Assembly: GCA_031289615.1 (NCBI GenBank)
Contig: JAITPD010000010.1
Location: 53,569 to 117,568 of the forward strand
DNA from: Lactobacillaceae bacterium
Lineage (GTDB): Bacteria > Bacillota > Bacilli > Lactobacillales > Lactobacillaceae
Reading direction: 5' to 3'
Length of the DNA: 64,000 nucleotides
Shown here: in pieces, positions 1 to 9,519 of the stretch
Numbering within the stretch: position 1 is the stretch's first letter
Layout: each line of letters starts with the position of its first letter
Position numbers and translations under genes: made by a program
The notes under the pieces: generated by a model
The model's database searches: none
What the model saw: only the letters and a program-made list of their open reading frames with translations
Told to the model about the DNA's origin: nothing

Positions 1-593
1 TGACCAGTTGATTCAAAGGTCTCAACACCTTTGATTAGTCCAAAGTTCACATGACCCATCCGAATGGCATACTCAGTCGCAATATAACTTCCTTGTTGAT
101 CGCCAAAAGCATAATTATCAATATCATCACGCTCAATTGCACGATTCAAAACAACCAATGGCAAACCAGTCTTTTGCAGATAATTAATAAATTCATCATC
201 TGAGGTGGACTGGCTAATGACAATCACTCCATCGAAATTGTTGATGGCAATATTTTCGCCATCCATAGCGTTGTCAATGCTATTGATCGACAACGTATAA
301 TTTCTTGGAAAAAACGCTTGAGCCTGTTCGATTACATCATTTAGAAAACTGGCAGATGTCCCAGTCCGTAAATTTGTGAAGAACACACCAATCATATACG
401 ACTGCTTGGTCACCAAGCCTTTCGCATTCAAATTAGGAACATAGCCAATCTCGTTAGCAATTTCGTTAATCTTTGCACGAGTCGTTGGCTTAACTAAATT
501 ACTGCCATTTAGCGCACGCGAGACAGTCGTGTGTGAAACATTGGCCAACTTCGCAATCGTCAATATTGTCGCAGATTTTTTACTTTTTCCCAT
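1..593 (-). CDS. LacI-family transcriptional regulator (C-terminus cut by window edge)
   Basis: This open frame is missing from the ORF track because it runs off the window start. I translated it by hand from an ATG at 593 preceded by an AAGAGGGGG ribosome site. The N-terminus is a LacI helix-turn-helix (TIAKLANVSHTTVSRALNG) followed by hinge and the start of the periplasmic-binding-like sugar domain (GVIVISQS, VVLNRAIE). About 197 residues are visible; the family is usually about 330. It lies 23 nt after the glycosidase gene as last gene of the galacturonate operon, so it is probably the operon's own regulator, and the palindrome at 8510-8527 is the likely operator. Effector unknown. Confidence 0.9.
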   Translation of the reverse strand, partial: MGKSKKSATILTIAKLANVSHTTVSRALNGSNLVKPTTRAKINEIANEIGYVPNLNAKGLVTKQSYMIGVFFTNLRTGTSASFLNDVIEQAQAFFPRNYTLSINSIDNAMDGENIAINNFDGVIVISQSTSDDEFINYLQKTGLPLVVLNRAIERDDIDNYAFGDQQGSYIATEYAIRMGHVNFGLIKGVETFESTG

Positions 594-616
594 TTTGCCA
601 CCCCCTCTTAGAGTTC

Positions 617-2542
617 TTAAAAATTAATTGTCCGCACATTTTCACAAACTACCTTATCAGGAAAATCAGTTGCAAGTCGCGCCATTGCCAACAACAGTCC
701 ACCATTTCCCGGCAAATACTGTGGCAAATCTTGATTTTGGTAATTATGCCCATTTACTAGATAATTATTTTTTTCATCATCCGCTAACAAAATCTGAAGT
801 GCTTCATCATAATCACCAAGTCGCGATGCAACCATTGCTAACATTGGATAATCCCAGCCCCACAAACTTGGCAGATCCCAATTTTCCAGAACTTGCTTGA
901 GGGTTTTAGCAACTTTTTCTTGTTCCATCCGCGTTGGAATCAAACCATAAATCCCTACAAATGACGGATGATCATTTAATACATCAGCAAACTGACTTCC
1001 AGTAACTGCAACGTACGTGTCTTGCGTTTCATCCACTTGCGCCATCTTTTCAGCATAGTCATCCCAATCAGTTTCAATCTCCAAGCGCTCAGCCCACAGA
1101 CTCGCAATTTGCAAACCAGCGTGCCAATATTCAATCTCAAACGTTGGATCAAGAACATTATTTGGTCCAAAACGTTCCTGTGATGGAAGCAAAGGACTTT
1201 CAAGATGATATTTTCCATCCTGTTGTGCCAAAAAGCTTGTCATAAATTCAGCAGTCTCTTGGACCAGCTCCCAATGTGTTTCAAGAAATGGCTTTGCTGG
1301 ATTAGCTTGATACATTAATTCAAGCAACACCAACACATTAGGTTGCTGCCACACAATTAGCGGTGAAATCGGGCTAGGACTTTCGACCAAATCGGGGCCA
1401 ATCTGTTTTAACCAGCGTGCTCCTTGGTAGCCATTCTTTTGTGCATTTTTTCGAGCACTTGGCAAGGCGGAATGATACCAATCCATCAATGGTTCCAGCG
1501 CCTCAGTTTGATTATACAATGCTAACCATGCTTCATGCCATGGTACCATCTCTAAATGGAATTTTCCACTCCATGAATTAACTGTCAGACCCGTTTCTTG
1601 TGGCGGAAGATTACCGCTACACTGGGCCTTGAGCAAATATTGACTCAAGATAATCCGGCGTTGTAATTCGGACTCTGTCACTTGAAAGAACCCAACTTCT
1701 TTCCAAAAATTTTCCCACCGTTGCTGATTAGCCTTTTCGCTAGTTGCAAAATTTAATTGCTCAGTTTGATTAAATTGCACCAACAAATCACTATTATCCT
1801 GATTTGTGATGGCAAAAACCAAGCGATGTTCTGCCTGCTGAACTAACTCAAGATTGGTCGAGGCAACGTCAACTTGATAATCAAGCGTATCCAAATGCCG
1901 TTGAATGTGAATCTGGTCAGCCACTTGCACCTGCGTTTGATGCTTAGTTGGTTGATTCCAGTCACTCGCTCCCATTTTGGGGCTACTATATGGAAAACGT
2001 AACTCAATTTCAAGATTCGCGCTACCACTAACACTAATTCCAATCACGTCAGCATCCGAGACAAAAGTTTTAACCTTAATTGTCTCGCCGTCGATCGTAA
2101 ATTGTGAGAAAATTTCGCCCGTTGCTACATGCAAAGTTTGCGTAATATTTGTTAACCGGTCCGGCGTAATTGGTTCACCATCTTTCAAAAATCGAATCTG
2201 CACCAAGTTCAACCGATGTGGATTTTCACGCAAAGCCGCATAAAGATGTGCTTGGTTCTCGGGCACATCAGTTGGATATGCGACTTCTTTTTTTGTGATG
2301 CCCGTGGTGTAAATCGTTTCCTTCAAATCGCTCAACTGATTTTGCTCAGTAGCATTCCAGCCCCAATTACTCAGGGTACAAAGCGGCACACCATTGACAT
2401 CGTAATCTTCTGCCAATGTTTGAACTCCCGTCGGATCAACCGTGAAAGCAATTGACGAATTTCCAACAGTTAGAGGCGCCTTGTAGTCAATTTCATGCAA
2501 TTCAGGATTACATGACGTTAATATTTCTGCTCGATTGATCAC
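617..2542 (-). CDS. Putative six-hairpin (alpha/alpha-6) glycoside hydrolase, family unassigned
   Basis: A cytoplasmic protein of about 641 residues with no signal peptide. I start it at GTG 2542 (V-INRAEILTS) because AGGAG lies 8 nt upstream; the track's extra ten residues lack a ribosome site. The middle holds Trp-rich segments such as WSGKFHLEMVPWHEAW and GYQGARWLKQIGPD, typical of GH65/GH15/GH95-like helical-barrel glycosidases, and a C-terminal stretch SLWGWDYPMLAM. I cannot place it in a named GH family. It lies between the GPH transporter and the LacI regulator of the uronate operon, so it probably trims the imported oligogalacturonide or a side sugar such as rhamnose. Substrate is inference. 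Confidence 0.7.
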   Translation of the reverse strand: MINRAEILTSCNPELHEIDYKAPLTVGNSSIAFTVDPTGVQTLAEDYDVNGVPLCTLSNWGWNATEQNQLSDLKETIYTTGITKKEVAYPTDVPENQAHLYAALRENPHRLNLVQIRFLKDGEPITPDRLTNITQTLHVATGEIFSQFTIDGETIKVKTFVSDADVIGISVSGSANLEIELRFPYSSPKMGASDWNQPTKHQTQVQVADQIHIQRHLDTLDYQVDVASTNLELVQQAEHRLVFAITNQDNSDLLVQFNQTEQLNFATSEKANQQRWENFWKEVGFFQVTESELQRRIILSQYLLKAQCSGNLPPQETGLTVNSWSGKFHLEMVPWHEAWLALYNQTEALEPLMDWYHSALPSARKNAQKNGYQGARWLKQIGPDLVESPSPISPLIVWQQPNVLVLLELMYQANPAKPFLETHWELVQETAEFMTSFLAQQDGKYHLESPLLPSQERFGPNNVLDPTFEIEYWHAGLQIASLWAERLEIETDWDDYAEKMAQVDETQDTYVAVTGSQFADVLNDHPSFVGIYGLIPTRMEQEKVAKTLKQVLENWDLPSLWGWDYPMLAMVASRLGDYDEALQILLADDEKNNYLVNGHNYQNQDLPQYLPGNGGLLLAMARLATDFPDKVVCENVRTINF

Positions 2543-2575
2543 GTGTCTAACTCCTGTTCTAAAACATAGCATTGA

Positions 2576-4117
2576 TTAATTTTTAACGTTCCAAATTTGA
2601 TCCCATGAATAACCTGTCAAATCTTCGGCGACCTTCTTGGTTTCTGGATCAACATCTTCTTTAGCCCCACCAGTTGACAATCGATCAATTTCGGCCTTAA
2701 CAATCTTGTGAGTATTTTGATTCAAGTTGAAGCCCTTCACAAGATAACCAGCGTACCAGATACAAAGCAATGGAATTCCGATGAATAAAATCATAATCGC
2801 ATCTTTAGCAGTTCCACTTTGGTGAGTTGCCCCAGCCACGAATCCACTTGCTGACAAACCAACACCAATTAACGCATTTCCTAAAGCACCAGTCGTTTGA
2901 CGGGTAAATGTTTGAACCGCTGCAAATGAACCAGCTCGCAATTGCGTTGAAGCCAGCGTATCAACATCTGGAACCAACGGAATAACTTGCCAAGCTGTAT
3001 ATTCCAAGAACTGACGACCAACTTGCCAAACAACAGCCAAGACCATTAACGTAATCAAGGCAGATGCTCCAGTTAATTGCACCTTTGAAAGATACAAGAC
3101 ACCATATGCGAGCAAAACAAGCGTAACAAGAGTAAAACTAGTTCCCCAAGTTACCTTAGGATTCTTAGTCTTCATCAACATCCAAGCAGCAATTGGCACA
3201 ACGATCATTCCGATAAATGACAATGACGCTACTGACTGTCCCAAAGCTTGATCAAGTCCCAACACGAACACAATATAATACAAGAACGCCGTTGAATAAC
3301 AGTCCTTTGCAAAGTAACTCACAAAATAAATGACAACCATGCGTCGAGCTGACTTATTCTTCCACACTTTCCAATATTGGTTCACACCACGCTTCATCCG
3401 CTCTAACAAGCTCGAATCTTCGTCTTTAACCTTGTTAGGAGCTTCAAACTTTTCAACATATTCTGGGCTAAATTCCCAAGTTGAACGGTATGTGATCAAA
3501 GTTGCAATCGTAAAGACCACTCCAAAGACCACCCCTGAAATCGTGTAGGCAATTGCAGTTTCAGAACCAAGAATTGACAACAACAAGGCTGGCAATGCTG
3601 ATACCGCAAACGTTGCAAAGGCTGAGACAAATAGTCGGACAGACCCCATCTTAACTCGGTCATTGGCGTCTGGCGTCATTTCAGCTGGCAATGTTTCGTA
3701 TGCGATTCCAATGGTCATGTTGGCAGTATTAATCATCAAATACGCAACAAAGTACCAAATAATTGACCCTGGCACAACTACGAACAACATTGGGAAGAAA
3801 ATCAAGATAGTAACTGCACCGATTAACAAGTACAGATGCCGTCGCCCAAATTTACGACCAATTTTTGTATTAAATAGATTATCTGAAGTAGTTCCCAAAA
3901 GCATCGCAAACGCTGTATCAAAAAGCTTTGCAAATAAGAACATAAACCCGACCGAAGCAGGTGACAACTTAGCATAAGTGGTCAAGAAGAACATCAGGTA
4001 TGAACCAATTAACGTCCCCCAGGCTCCTCCATTCATGTCGTTCATTGCGTATCCTAAAGAACGCAACCAGGTGATTTTCTTTGGTGTATAGACCCATTTT
4101 TTGTGTGGATTTTCCAT
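2576..4117 (-). CDS. GPH-family sugar/uronide:cation symporter
   Basis: A 513-residue membrane protein of the glycoside-pentoside-hexuronide (GPH) branch of the major facilitator superfamily, with about 12 hydrophobic segments. The N-terminal LGYAMNDMNGGAWGTLIGSYLMFF and the cytoplasmic loop RKFGRRHLYLLIG match family hallmarks. Start ATG 4117 has CGGAG 9 nt upstream and follows the GH28 stop by 3 nt, so the two are translationally close. Flanked by intracellular GH28, UxaC and UxaE genes, it most likely imports galacturonate-containing oligosaccharides with H+ or Na+. The C-terminal tail (KAEIDRLSTGGAKEDVD) is hydrophilic and is not a PTS IIA-like domain. Confidence 0.87.
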   Translation of the reverse strand: MENPHKKWVYTPKKITWLRSLGYAMNDMNGGAWGTLIGSYLMFFLTTYAKLSPASVGFMFLFAKLFDTAFAMLLGTTSDNLFNTKIGRKFGRRHLYLLIGAVTILIFFPMLFVVVPGSIIWYFVAYLMINTANMTIGIAYETLPAEMTPDANDRVKMGSVRLFVSAFATFAVSALPALLLSILGSETAIAYTISGVVFGVVFTIATLITYRSTWEFSPEYVEKFEAPNKVKDEDSSLLERMKRGVNQYWKVWKNKSARRMVVIYFVSYFAKDCYSTAFLYYIVFVLGLDQALGQSVASLSFIGMIVVPIAAWMLMKTKNPKVTWGTSFTLVTLVLLAYGVLYLSKVQLTGASALITLMVLAVVWQVGRQFLEYTAWQVIPLVPDVDTLASTQLRAGSFAAVQTFTRQTTGALGNALIGVGLSASGFVAGATHQSGTAKDAIMILFIGIPLLCIWYAGYLVKGFNLNQNTHKIVKAEIDRLSTGGAKEDVDPETKKVAEDLTGYSWDQIWNVKN

Positions 4118-4120
4118 GAT

Positions 4121-5440
4121 TTATTTCTCCGTGATTGATTTGATGTTTGCACCATTGATCTGCAAATGTTCGACATTAACTGTTTTAATTCCGCGGTCAT
4201 CATCGTGAAAACGACCACCAGTTTCTTCAGCACGCTCAGTTGGCAACAAGTTCTCTTCTGATGCCAGTGACCAGTCGAAGTTTTCGATTGTCACATTTTC
4301 GATTGGTGCTTCTGGCAAGCCAACAATAAAGGCCGCAGTTGCACGAACATTTGTCGCATTCACATTCGTAATCTTGACATCGCGAATGTGCGGTGTCGCT
4401 GGTGTAACTGGTTGCTCATCCATCGAAAGCACCGTTGCTTCTTCATCTGGCAAGACACCTGGCGCAAAGTACATTTCTAGCGTGATTGGGCACCAGCAAC
4501 TATCCATCTGCAAATTATCGAGCTGAATATTTTGAATGGTTCCGCCCCGTGTTCGACGAGACTTCAAACGAATTCCACGACGGGTTCCTTCAAACGCACA
4601 ATTTTTAACAAAGACGTCCTTGATTCCCGCTGCCGTCTCCGAACCAATCGCAATTCCACCATGACTCGCTAAAATTTTACAATTATCAACCGTCACATTT
4701 TCTGTTGGAATCCCAATTTTAAGCCCATCTTCACCAGAACCAGACTTCAGCGTTACACCATCATCACCCACATCTAACAAGCAATTTGTAACTTTGACAT
4801 TCTGTGATGAATCAATATCCATCGCGTCAGTGTTAATAGCATCAGCTGGGTTTCTAAACGTCATGTTATTAATTACAATGTCGCTTGAATACAATAAATG
4901 TAACGTCCAAAATGGCGAGTTTTCAATTGTGAAATCCTGTAAATTAATATTTTGACACTTCCAAAATTGCACAAGCGGCGGACGCAAGAATTGTGTTGAA
5001 GGTCGCCCACCACCACCTGTTCGCGTTTTGTAATCCGGGTTTAATTCCGCCAAACGCAATTCATAGTCTTCACGCGGCAATGTCCGATCTTCTGCTTCGA
5101 TTTGGCGAAACTTCTCCCACCAACCCTGCCCAGATCCGTCAATCCGTCCATTTCCACGAATCGTAATATTACTCTGGCCTGCCGCATAAAGAAGTGGGTG
5201 CATTGCGTAACATTCGATCCCTTCCCAGCGCGTCCAAATTGGTTGATACAAACTAGGATCATCGTCAAATTGCAAAACTCCATCGTCTTCAAACGTAATC
5301 GTCAAATTTGACCGTAAATCAATCGGCCCAGTTTTATGAACACCAGTTGTCACAATCACTTCGAGTTGCTCAGCGTGATTATTCATATCCAATGCTTGTT
5401 GAAAATTTTGATAATCATCAATGCTAACTGTCAATTGCAT
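4121..5440 (-). CDS. Glycoside hydrolase family 28 (polygalacturonase-type), intracellular
   Basis: A 439-residue right-handed beta-helix enzyme that hydrolyses alpha-1,4-galacturonosyl bonds. All GH28 signatures are visible in order: NTDAMDID, VGDDGVTLKSG (catalytic Asp pair), SHGGIAIGSE (catalytic His region) and RLKSRR. There is no signal peptide, so it should act in the cytoplasm on imported oligogalacturonides, probably as an exo-enzyme. I choose ATG 5440 (MQLTVSIDD), since AAAGGTG lies 7 nt upstream and overlaps the GTG used by the track at 5449. The GPH transporter follows 3 nt after the stop; uxaC is upstream. Confidence 0.92.
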   Translation of the reverse strand: MQLTVSIDDYQNFQQALDMNNHAEQLEVIVTTGVHKTGPIDLRSNLTITFEDDGVLQFDDDPSLYQPIWTRWEGIECYAMHPLLYAAGQSNITIRGNGRIDGSGQGWWEKFRQIEAEDRTLPREDYELRLAELNPDYKTRTGGGGRPSTQFLRPPLVQFWKCQNINLQDFTIENSPFWTLHLLYSSDIVINNMTFRNPADAINTDAMDIDSSQNVKVTNCLLDVGDDGVTLKSGSGEDGLKIGIPTENVTVDNCKILASHGGIAIGSETAAGIKDVFVKNCAFEGTRRGIRLKSRRTRGGTIQNIQLDNLQMDSCWCPITLEMYFAPGVLPDEEATVLSMDEQPVTPATPHIRDVKITNVNATNVRATAAFIVGLPEAPIENVTIENFDWSLASEENLLPTERAEETGGRFHDDDRGIKTVNVEHLQINGANIKSITEK

Positions 5441-5468
5441 TTTATTCACCTTTAATTTCTATAATATT

Positions 5469-6887
5469 TTAGTCAAAGAATCCGAGATTGTTCTTAGCAT
5501 TATGGTATGCAATATTTTGCACAATCCGTCCTAATTTTGCCAAATCGTTTGGAACCCGGCCCTGCTCTGCCAGATTACCGTAGAAGTTACACAACACCCG
5601 GCGGAAATATTCATGTCGTGGATATGACAAGAAGCTCCGTGAATCTGTTAACATGCCCACAAAATGCGGTAACAAACTCTGCTGGGCAAAGATTCGTAAC
5701 TGTTGATCCATCAATTCGGCCGTATCATTAAACCACCAACCAGCGCCAAGTTGCAGCTTTTGGACCACTTCACCTTGGAATGCACCCATCATCGTAGCCA
5801 GTTCAATCCAATCATTTTGATTTAATGAATAGAAGATTGTCTTAGGAACAGCATTTTGACTTTGCATGGCCGTGTACAACTCTGTGATATGGGCAACAAT
5901 GTCTCCTTGCGTACCAACGGCATCATATCCTGTGTCAGGTCCAATTAGATCAAACATTGGTCGATTTAAATCACGATTAGAATTGATGTGGAATTGCATG
6001 GTCCAACCAAACTCGGTATTGAGTTGCATCAGGTTTTCTAGCAACATTGTTAGATACTGATCAATTTCAGTTTGACTCAGTTGTTCATTGGCAATTCCCT
6101 TTTGAACAATTTGATCAAGTTCAGCAGGTGTCGCTGTTTTAAAATGATACGTTAGCAACGACTGATCCGATAAACGTCCACCAATTGCATGAAAAAATTC
6201 AAACCGTTGATGCAGCGCCTTTGTAATGTCTGCAAAATTTTGGATTTCAACGCCAGCAATCGTTCCAAGTTGGTGCAAATATTCACCATAGCCATCCCGA
6301 TCAACTTGAAACAACTTGTCTGGTCGCATCGTTGGTAGCGTCTTAAAGCCATTTTCTTGCTCAGTTTCTTGCAATAGTTTGTGATACTTCAAATCATCAG
6401 CTGGATCATCTGTTGTACAAACGACTTGCACATTTGAATTCTTAATCAGATTCCGTGGCTTAAATTCATCCGTTTGTAGCAACTCATTTGTTTTCGCCCA
6501 AATTTTTGGCGCAGATGCTTCTGTTAATTCTGCTTCAATCTGGAAAAAGCGCCGTAACTCAAGATGCGTCCATTCATAAACCGGGTTACCATAAGCATTC
6601 TCTAACGTCTTTGCCCATTCCACAAACTTCGTATAATCATCACCGTCACCAGTAATATTTTTTTCATCAACTCCATTGGCCCGCATCAAACGCCACTTGT
6701 AATGATCCCCATACGTTCCAGAATTCAACCAGAGCTTAGTAATATTTTCATAATTCTGATTTTCATAAATCTCTTGTGGGTTCAAATGACAATGGAAATC
6801 AATAATTGGCATTTCTTTTGCGTAATGATGAAATAATTCATCAGCTGTTTTATTAGTTAAGAGAAAATCGTCTTGCAGTAAAGTCAT
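5469..6887 (-). CDS. uxaC: Glucuronate/galacturonate isomerase
   Basis: A 472-residue uronate isomerase that interconverts D-galacturonate and D-tagaturonate (and D-glucuronate and D-fructuronate). The amidohydrolase-like N-terminus IIDFHCHLNPQEI carries the family His-x-His, and GTYGDHYKWRLMRANG, LTDSRSFLSYPRHEYFRR and the C-terminal IAYHNAKNNLGFF are typical of UxaC. Full length for the family. An AAGAGG site lies just upstream of ATG 6887, 12 nt after the uxaE stop. In the operon it supplies tagaturonate to the epimerase UxaE. Confidence 0.96.
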   Translation of the reverse strand: MTLLQDDFLLTNKTADELFHHYAKEMPIIDFHCHLNPQEIYENQNYENITKLWLNSGTYGDHYKWRLMRANGVDEKNITGDGDDYTKFVEWAKTLENAYGNPVYEWTHLELRRFFQIEAELTEASAPKIWAKTNELLQTDEFKPRNLIKNSNVQVVCTTDDPADDLKYHKLLQETEQENGFKTLPTMRPDKLFQVDRDGYGEYLHQLGTIAGVEIQNFADITKALHQRFEFFHAIGGRLSDQSLLTYHFKTATPAELDQIVQKGIANEQLSQTEIDQYLTMLLENLMQLNTEFGWTMQFHINSNRDLNRPMFDLIGPDTGYDAVGTQGDIVAHITELYTAMQSQNAVPKTIFYSLNQNDWIELATMMGAFQGEVVQKLQLGAGWWFNDTAELMDQQLRIFAQQSLLPHFVGMLTDSRSFLSYPRHEYFRRVLCNFYGNLAEQGRVPNDLAKLGRIVQNIAYHNAKNNLGFFD

Positions 6888-6899
6888 TGTCCGGACCTC

Positions 6900-8477
6900 T
6901 TATCCTTGTGGCTCATACTTTGCGAGCGCTTCTGCTTTTGTCTTCACAAGCCCTTCAAGCAAGTCGAGATGTTCTGCAATATGAATGTTGAGATATTGAT
7001 CATACAAGTCCTGATTACTTAACAGAATCTCCCAGAACTTATCACGATACACATACTTGAAATTATTCTTCAAATTCAAAATCGAACCATACATAGTGTG
7101 CAAGATTTGACGCGCATCGTCATTATCGATCAACGTCAAAACGTTTTCTTGATTCATCTCTGCTGGCTTAGGTGCTGTTCCGTTGGTTTGCGCATTGAAA
7201 TGATAAAAGGCTTTCACATCATCCAAATTTTCATACGCAAATTGATAAAGTTCCAACATAAATTTTGGATCCTTGTGCGCAATCACACGTAATGCTTCCA
7301 ACCAGTTCGTTCCAGCGGTTTTAACATGCCAACCATGCTTACCTGACAAACGACCGATGATTTCGTATACTGAGAGCTTATCAGAGCCAGAATGGATGCT
7401 GAGCTTATAACCAAAATGTTGCGCAATTGCTTCGTGCACCACATATTCGCGTTCAAAACGTTCAACATCGCCAATATAATCAATCGCCTTTTGGAATTCT
7501 CCATAGAAACGGGGAGCCATCGTAACCGGCTTAACACCTTTTTTCACAACTTCATTAGCAAAGAAGAAATGATTTTCAGGAGTTGTTTGATAAGGCGTTT
7601 CATCCATTGAAATTTCAAAGTCCAAGTTATACGGCACGATAAAGCGTTCGTAAATATCGGTCGCAAACAAGATTGCATCGTAGAACGTCAATACTGATTC
7701 TTGCAACGCTTGTGTGTCAAAATGAACTTGCACTCCATCACCAACTTCAAATGTCTGATCCAAGTATTTCGTGTTAAAATATTCAATTTGATCAGCATCC
7801 AGAGCGTTAAAACGTTGTGCCAAAGCATCTGGATCAAGATTTACAACATCGCTATGAATCTCTTCCGTACAATCCAACGTAATCATTGAGCAACCACTTT
7901 TGATTGCATAATCAATTTCATACGGCGCCTTCACGTGATCTCCATCCGCACCCCAGCCAGCAGTGTAACCTTCTTCAAAGACTGACCATGAGGCTGCTTG
8001 GAAAACATCTGTCACCGTGCGACCTGTCAACGCATACTCACGAATTGATTGTTGCGCTAAGACTGGCATAATATTGTGTTGCTTGAACAACCGTAAATGA
8101 GCATTCGAAGCAACTCCCAAACGATCGCCCAACCCAAATGAGTTTTTATAATGGCGCCGAGACGTTGGACGAATCCACTTAAACCTTTTCGCCAAAACAT
8201 TATTATTATGTTCATTCAACTCAGCAACTAACAATGTCGAATCCACATCTGTTAACTGATCAAGTGCAATAAATTCGTCCGCAGTCAAACGATTCTCATA
8301 GACAACCAAATATTTTTCAATTTGGTTATCGTCATTTTGATGCTTGAGAATAAAATAGATATTACGGCGATCAACTTGGATTGATGGCGAGTAAATTTCA
8401 GAATTGGTCAATCCTTCGTACGCACCATTCGCGTCAAAAATTGCTTGCACGTCAGTTAATAAATCAGCTAAAATCAT
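6900..8477 (-). CDS. uxaE: Tagaturonate/fructuronate epimerase
   Basis: A 525-residue protein I recognise as the UxaE family, known from hexuronate pathways where tagaturonate is epimerised to fructuronate, so that galacturonate feeds into the glucuronate branch without UxaA/UxaB. Visible conserved stretches include FGLGDRLGVASNAHLRLF, FEEGYTAGWGADGDHVK, SIHSGSDKLSVYEIIGR and KHGWHVKTAGTNWLEALR. The start ATG 8477 has GGAGG 5 nt upstream; the track's TTG start lies inside that site. It is the first gene of the operon, so the cre box and palindrome just upstream control it directly. The later steps (mannonate oxidoreductase and dehydratase, KDG kinase/aldolase) are not in this window. Confidence 0.88.
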   Translation of the reverse strand: MILADLLTDVQAIFDANGAYEGLTNSEIYSPSIQVDRRNIYFILKHQNDDNQIEKYLVVYENRLTADEFIALDQLTDVDSTLLVAELNEHNNNVLAKRFKWIRPTSRRHYKNSFGLGDRLGVASNAHLRLFKQHNIMPVLAQQSIREYALTGRTVTDVFQAASWSVFEEGYTAGWGADGDHVKAPYEIDYAIKSGCSMITLDCTEEIHSDVVNLDPDALAQRFNALDADQIEYFNTKYLDQTFEVGDGVQVHFDTQALQESVLTFYDAILFATDIYERFIVPYNLDFEISMDETPYQTTPENHFFFANEVVKKGVKPVTMAPRFYGEFQKAIDYIGDVERFEREYVVHEAIAQHFGYKLSIHSGSDKLSVYEIIGRLSGKHGWHVKTAGTNWLEALRVIAHKDPKFMLELYQFAYENLDDVKAFYHFNAQTNGTAPKPAEMNQENVLTLIDNDDARQILHTMYGSILNLKNNFKYVYRDKFWEILLSNQDLYDQYLNIHIAEHLDLLEGLVKTKAEALAKYEPQG

Positions 8478-8509
8478 AAATTCCTCCAAAAGTGGGTAAT
8501 TGTCTAATT

Positions 8510-8527
8510 AATGTTCACGTGAACATT
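8510..8527. promoter_or_regulatory. 18-bp perfect palindrome, candidate LacI-type operator of the uronate operon
   Basis: AATGTTCACGTGAACATT is perfectly self-complementary with a central CG, the form of many LacI-family operators. It lies 32 nt upstream of the uxaE start, in the untranslated leader, where a bound repressor would block transcription. The operon encodes a LacI-family regulator as its last gene, the natural candidate to bind here. Confidence 0.75.
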
Positions 8528-8580
8528 TTGTAAGTTTATAACACCATCAAGGCTTTACTAGGCATAACATCGCCATAACT

Positions 8581-8594
8581 TGTAAGCGATTTCA
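8581..8594 (-). promoter_or_regulatory. CcpA catabolite-responsive element (cre) of the uronate operon
   Basis: On the minus strand TGAAATCGCTTACA matches the cre consensus TGWAANCGNTNWCA at every fixed position. It lies directly downstream of a TATACT -10-like hexamer (8594-8599), so CcpA binding would repress initiation when a preferred sugar is present. Confidence 0.8.
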
Positions 8595-8691
8595 GTATAT
8601 CATATTTGTTTTATGCACACGTACACATTTCCAACAAAAATCTTATTCTTCATAGAATCTCCTAAAAACCGGAGTATTTTGTGGCCGCAAC

Positions 8692-8727
8692 AAAAAAATG
8701 ATTAATCCCAATTAAGAAATTAATCAT
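8692..8727 (-). terminator. Rho-independent terminator of the deoxynucleoside kinase gene
   Basis: On the minus strand an 8-bp stem TGATTAAT/ATTAATCA with a 12-nt loop is followed by seven T residues, 16 nt after the kinase stop codon. Confidence 0.8.
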
Positions 8728-8742
8728 CAGCTTTGAAATATT

Positions 8743-9387
8743 TTATTTTCCTTCGATCTCAAGCTCTTGCAGGCGTTCATCAATCAACGACAACACCCTT
8801 GCTCGATTATCAGCATCTTCAAGGTCATACTCTTGCAAATTAATGCGCATCTTAGGAGACGCATCGTATTCTTCATACCACTTGCGATATGCGTTCCACA
8901 TCTTCAAATAATAAGCGCGCAACTCAGCATTATCATCAAACTGTTCATAATCACGTCCACGCTTTTTGATCCGATACAAGATCGTTTCAAAATCAGCATC
9001 TGCAAATACCATCAAGTCAGGACGTCCCTTTTTCGTAACGGAAATTTCTTCCATCATGTTGTTTAGCAGGTTCATATAAACATCTAACTCTGCGTCAGAA
9101 ATATTTCCAGAGCTGTGATTTTCCTTGGTAAATAAGGCATCCTCATAAATTGAACGGTCCAAAACATTGTTGTCATCCGCCAAAGCCTTTTTAATCATGG
9201 CAAAACGCTTATTCAAAAAATAAATCTGTAGCAAAAATCCGTATTGCTTTGGATCAGCGTAATACAGTGGTAGCACAGGGTTCTCCCCGACTGGTTCAAA
9301 GAAAGCCTTTGTCCCTTTGTGCGTTGCAATTAAATCCGTTAAGGTTGTCTTACCAACCCCAATCATGCCTGCTGTGATTATCACCAT
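8743..9387 (-). CDS. Deoxynucleoside kinase (deoxyadenosine/deoxyguanosine kinase type)
   Basis: A 214-residue cytosolic kinase that phosphorylates deoxynucleosides for dNTP salvage. The P-loop GMIGVGKTTLTDL is at residues 7-19, followed by FEPVGENPVLPLYY, VLDRSIYEDALF (the DRS motif binding the deoxyribose) and the lid-like KRGRDYEQF. Start ATG 9387 has GAAGGA 8 nt upstream; the upstream in-frame ATG of the track has no such site. Single-gene unit with its own terminator. Lactobacilli often carry dAK/dGK pairs; only one copy is seen here, and base specificity cannot be read from the sequence. Confidence 0.9.
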   Translation of the reverse strand: MVIITAGMIGVGKTTLTDLIATHKGTKAFFEPVGENPVLPLYYADPKQYGFLLQIYFLNKRFAMIKKALADDNNVLDRSIYEDALFTKENHSSGNISDAELDVYMNLLNNMMEEISVTKKGRPDLMVFADADFETILYRIKKRGRDYEQFDDNAELRAYYLKMWNAYRKWYEEYDASPKMRINLQEYDLEDADNRARVLSLIDERLQELEIEGK

Positions 9388-9519
9388 GATTGTCCTTCTT
9401 TCGTTAATTTTTATCTTCATCATCAGCTAACAAAACGTTAGGAATATGCTATATCCATATTAACGAAATCAGGCGAGAAAAACAACTACAAGGGGTGTAA
9501 TATTTGTCTTAATTTTGTT

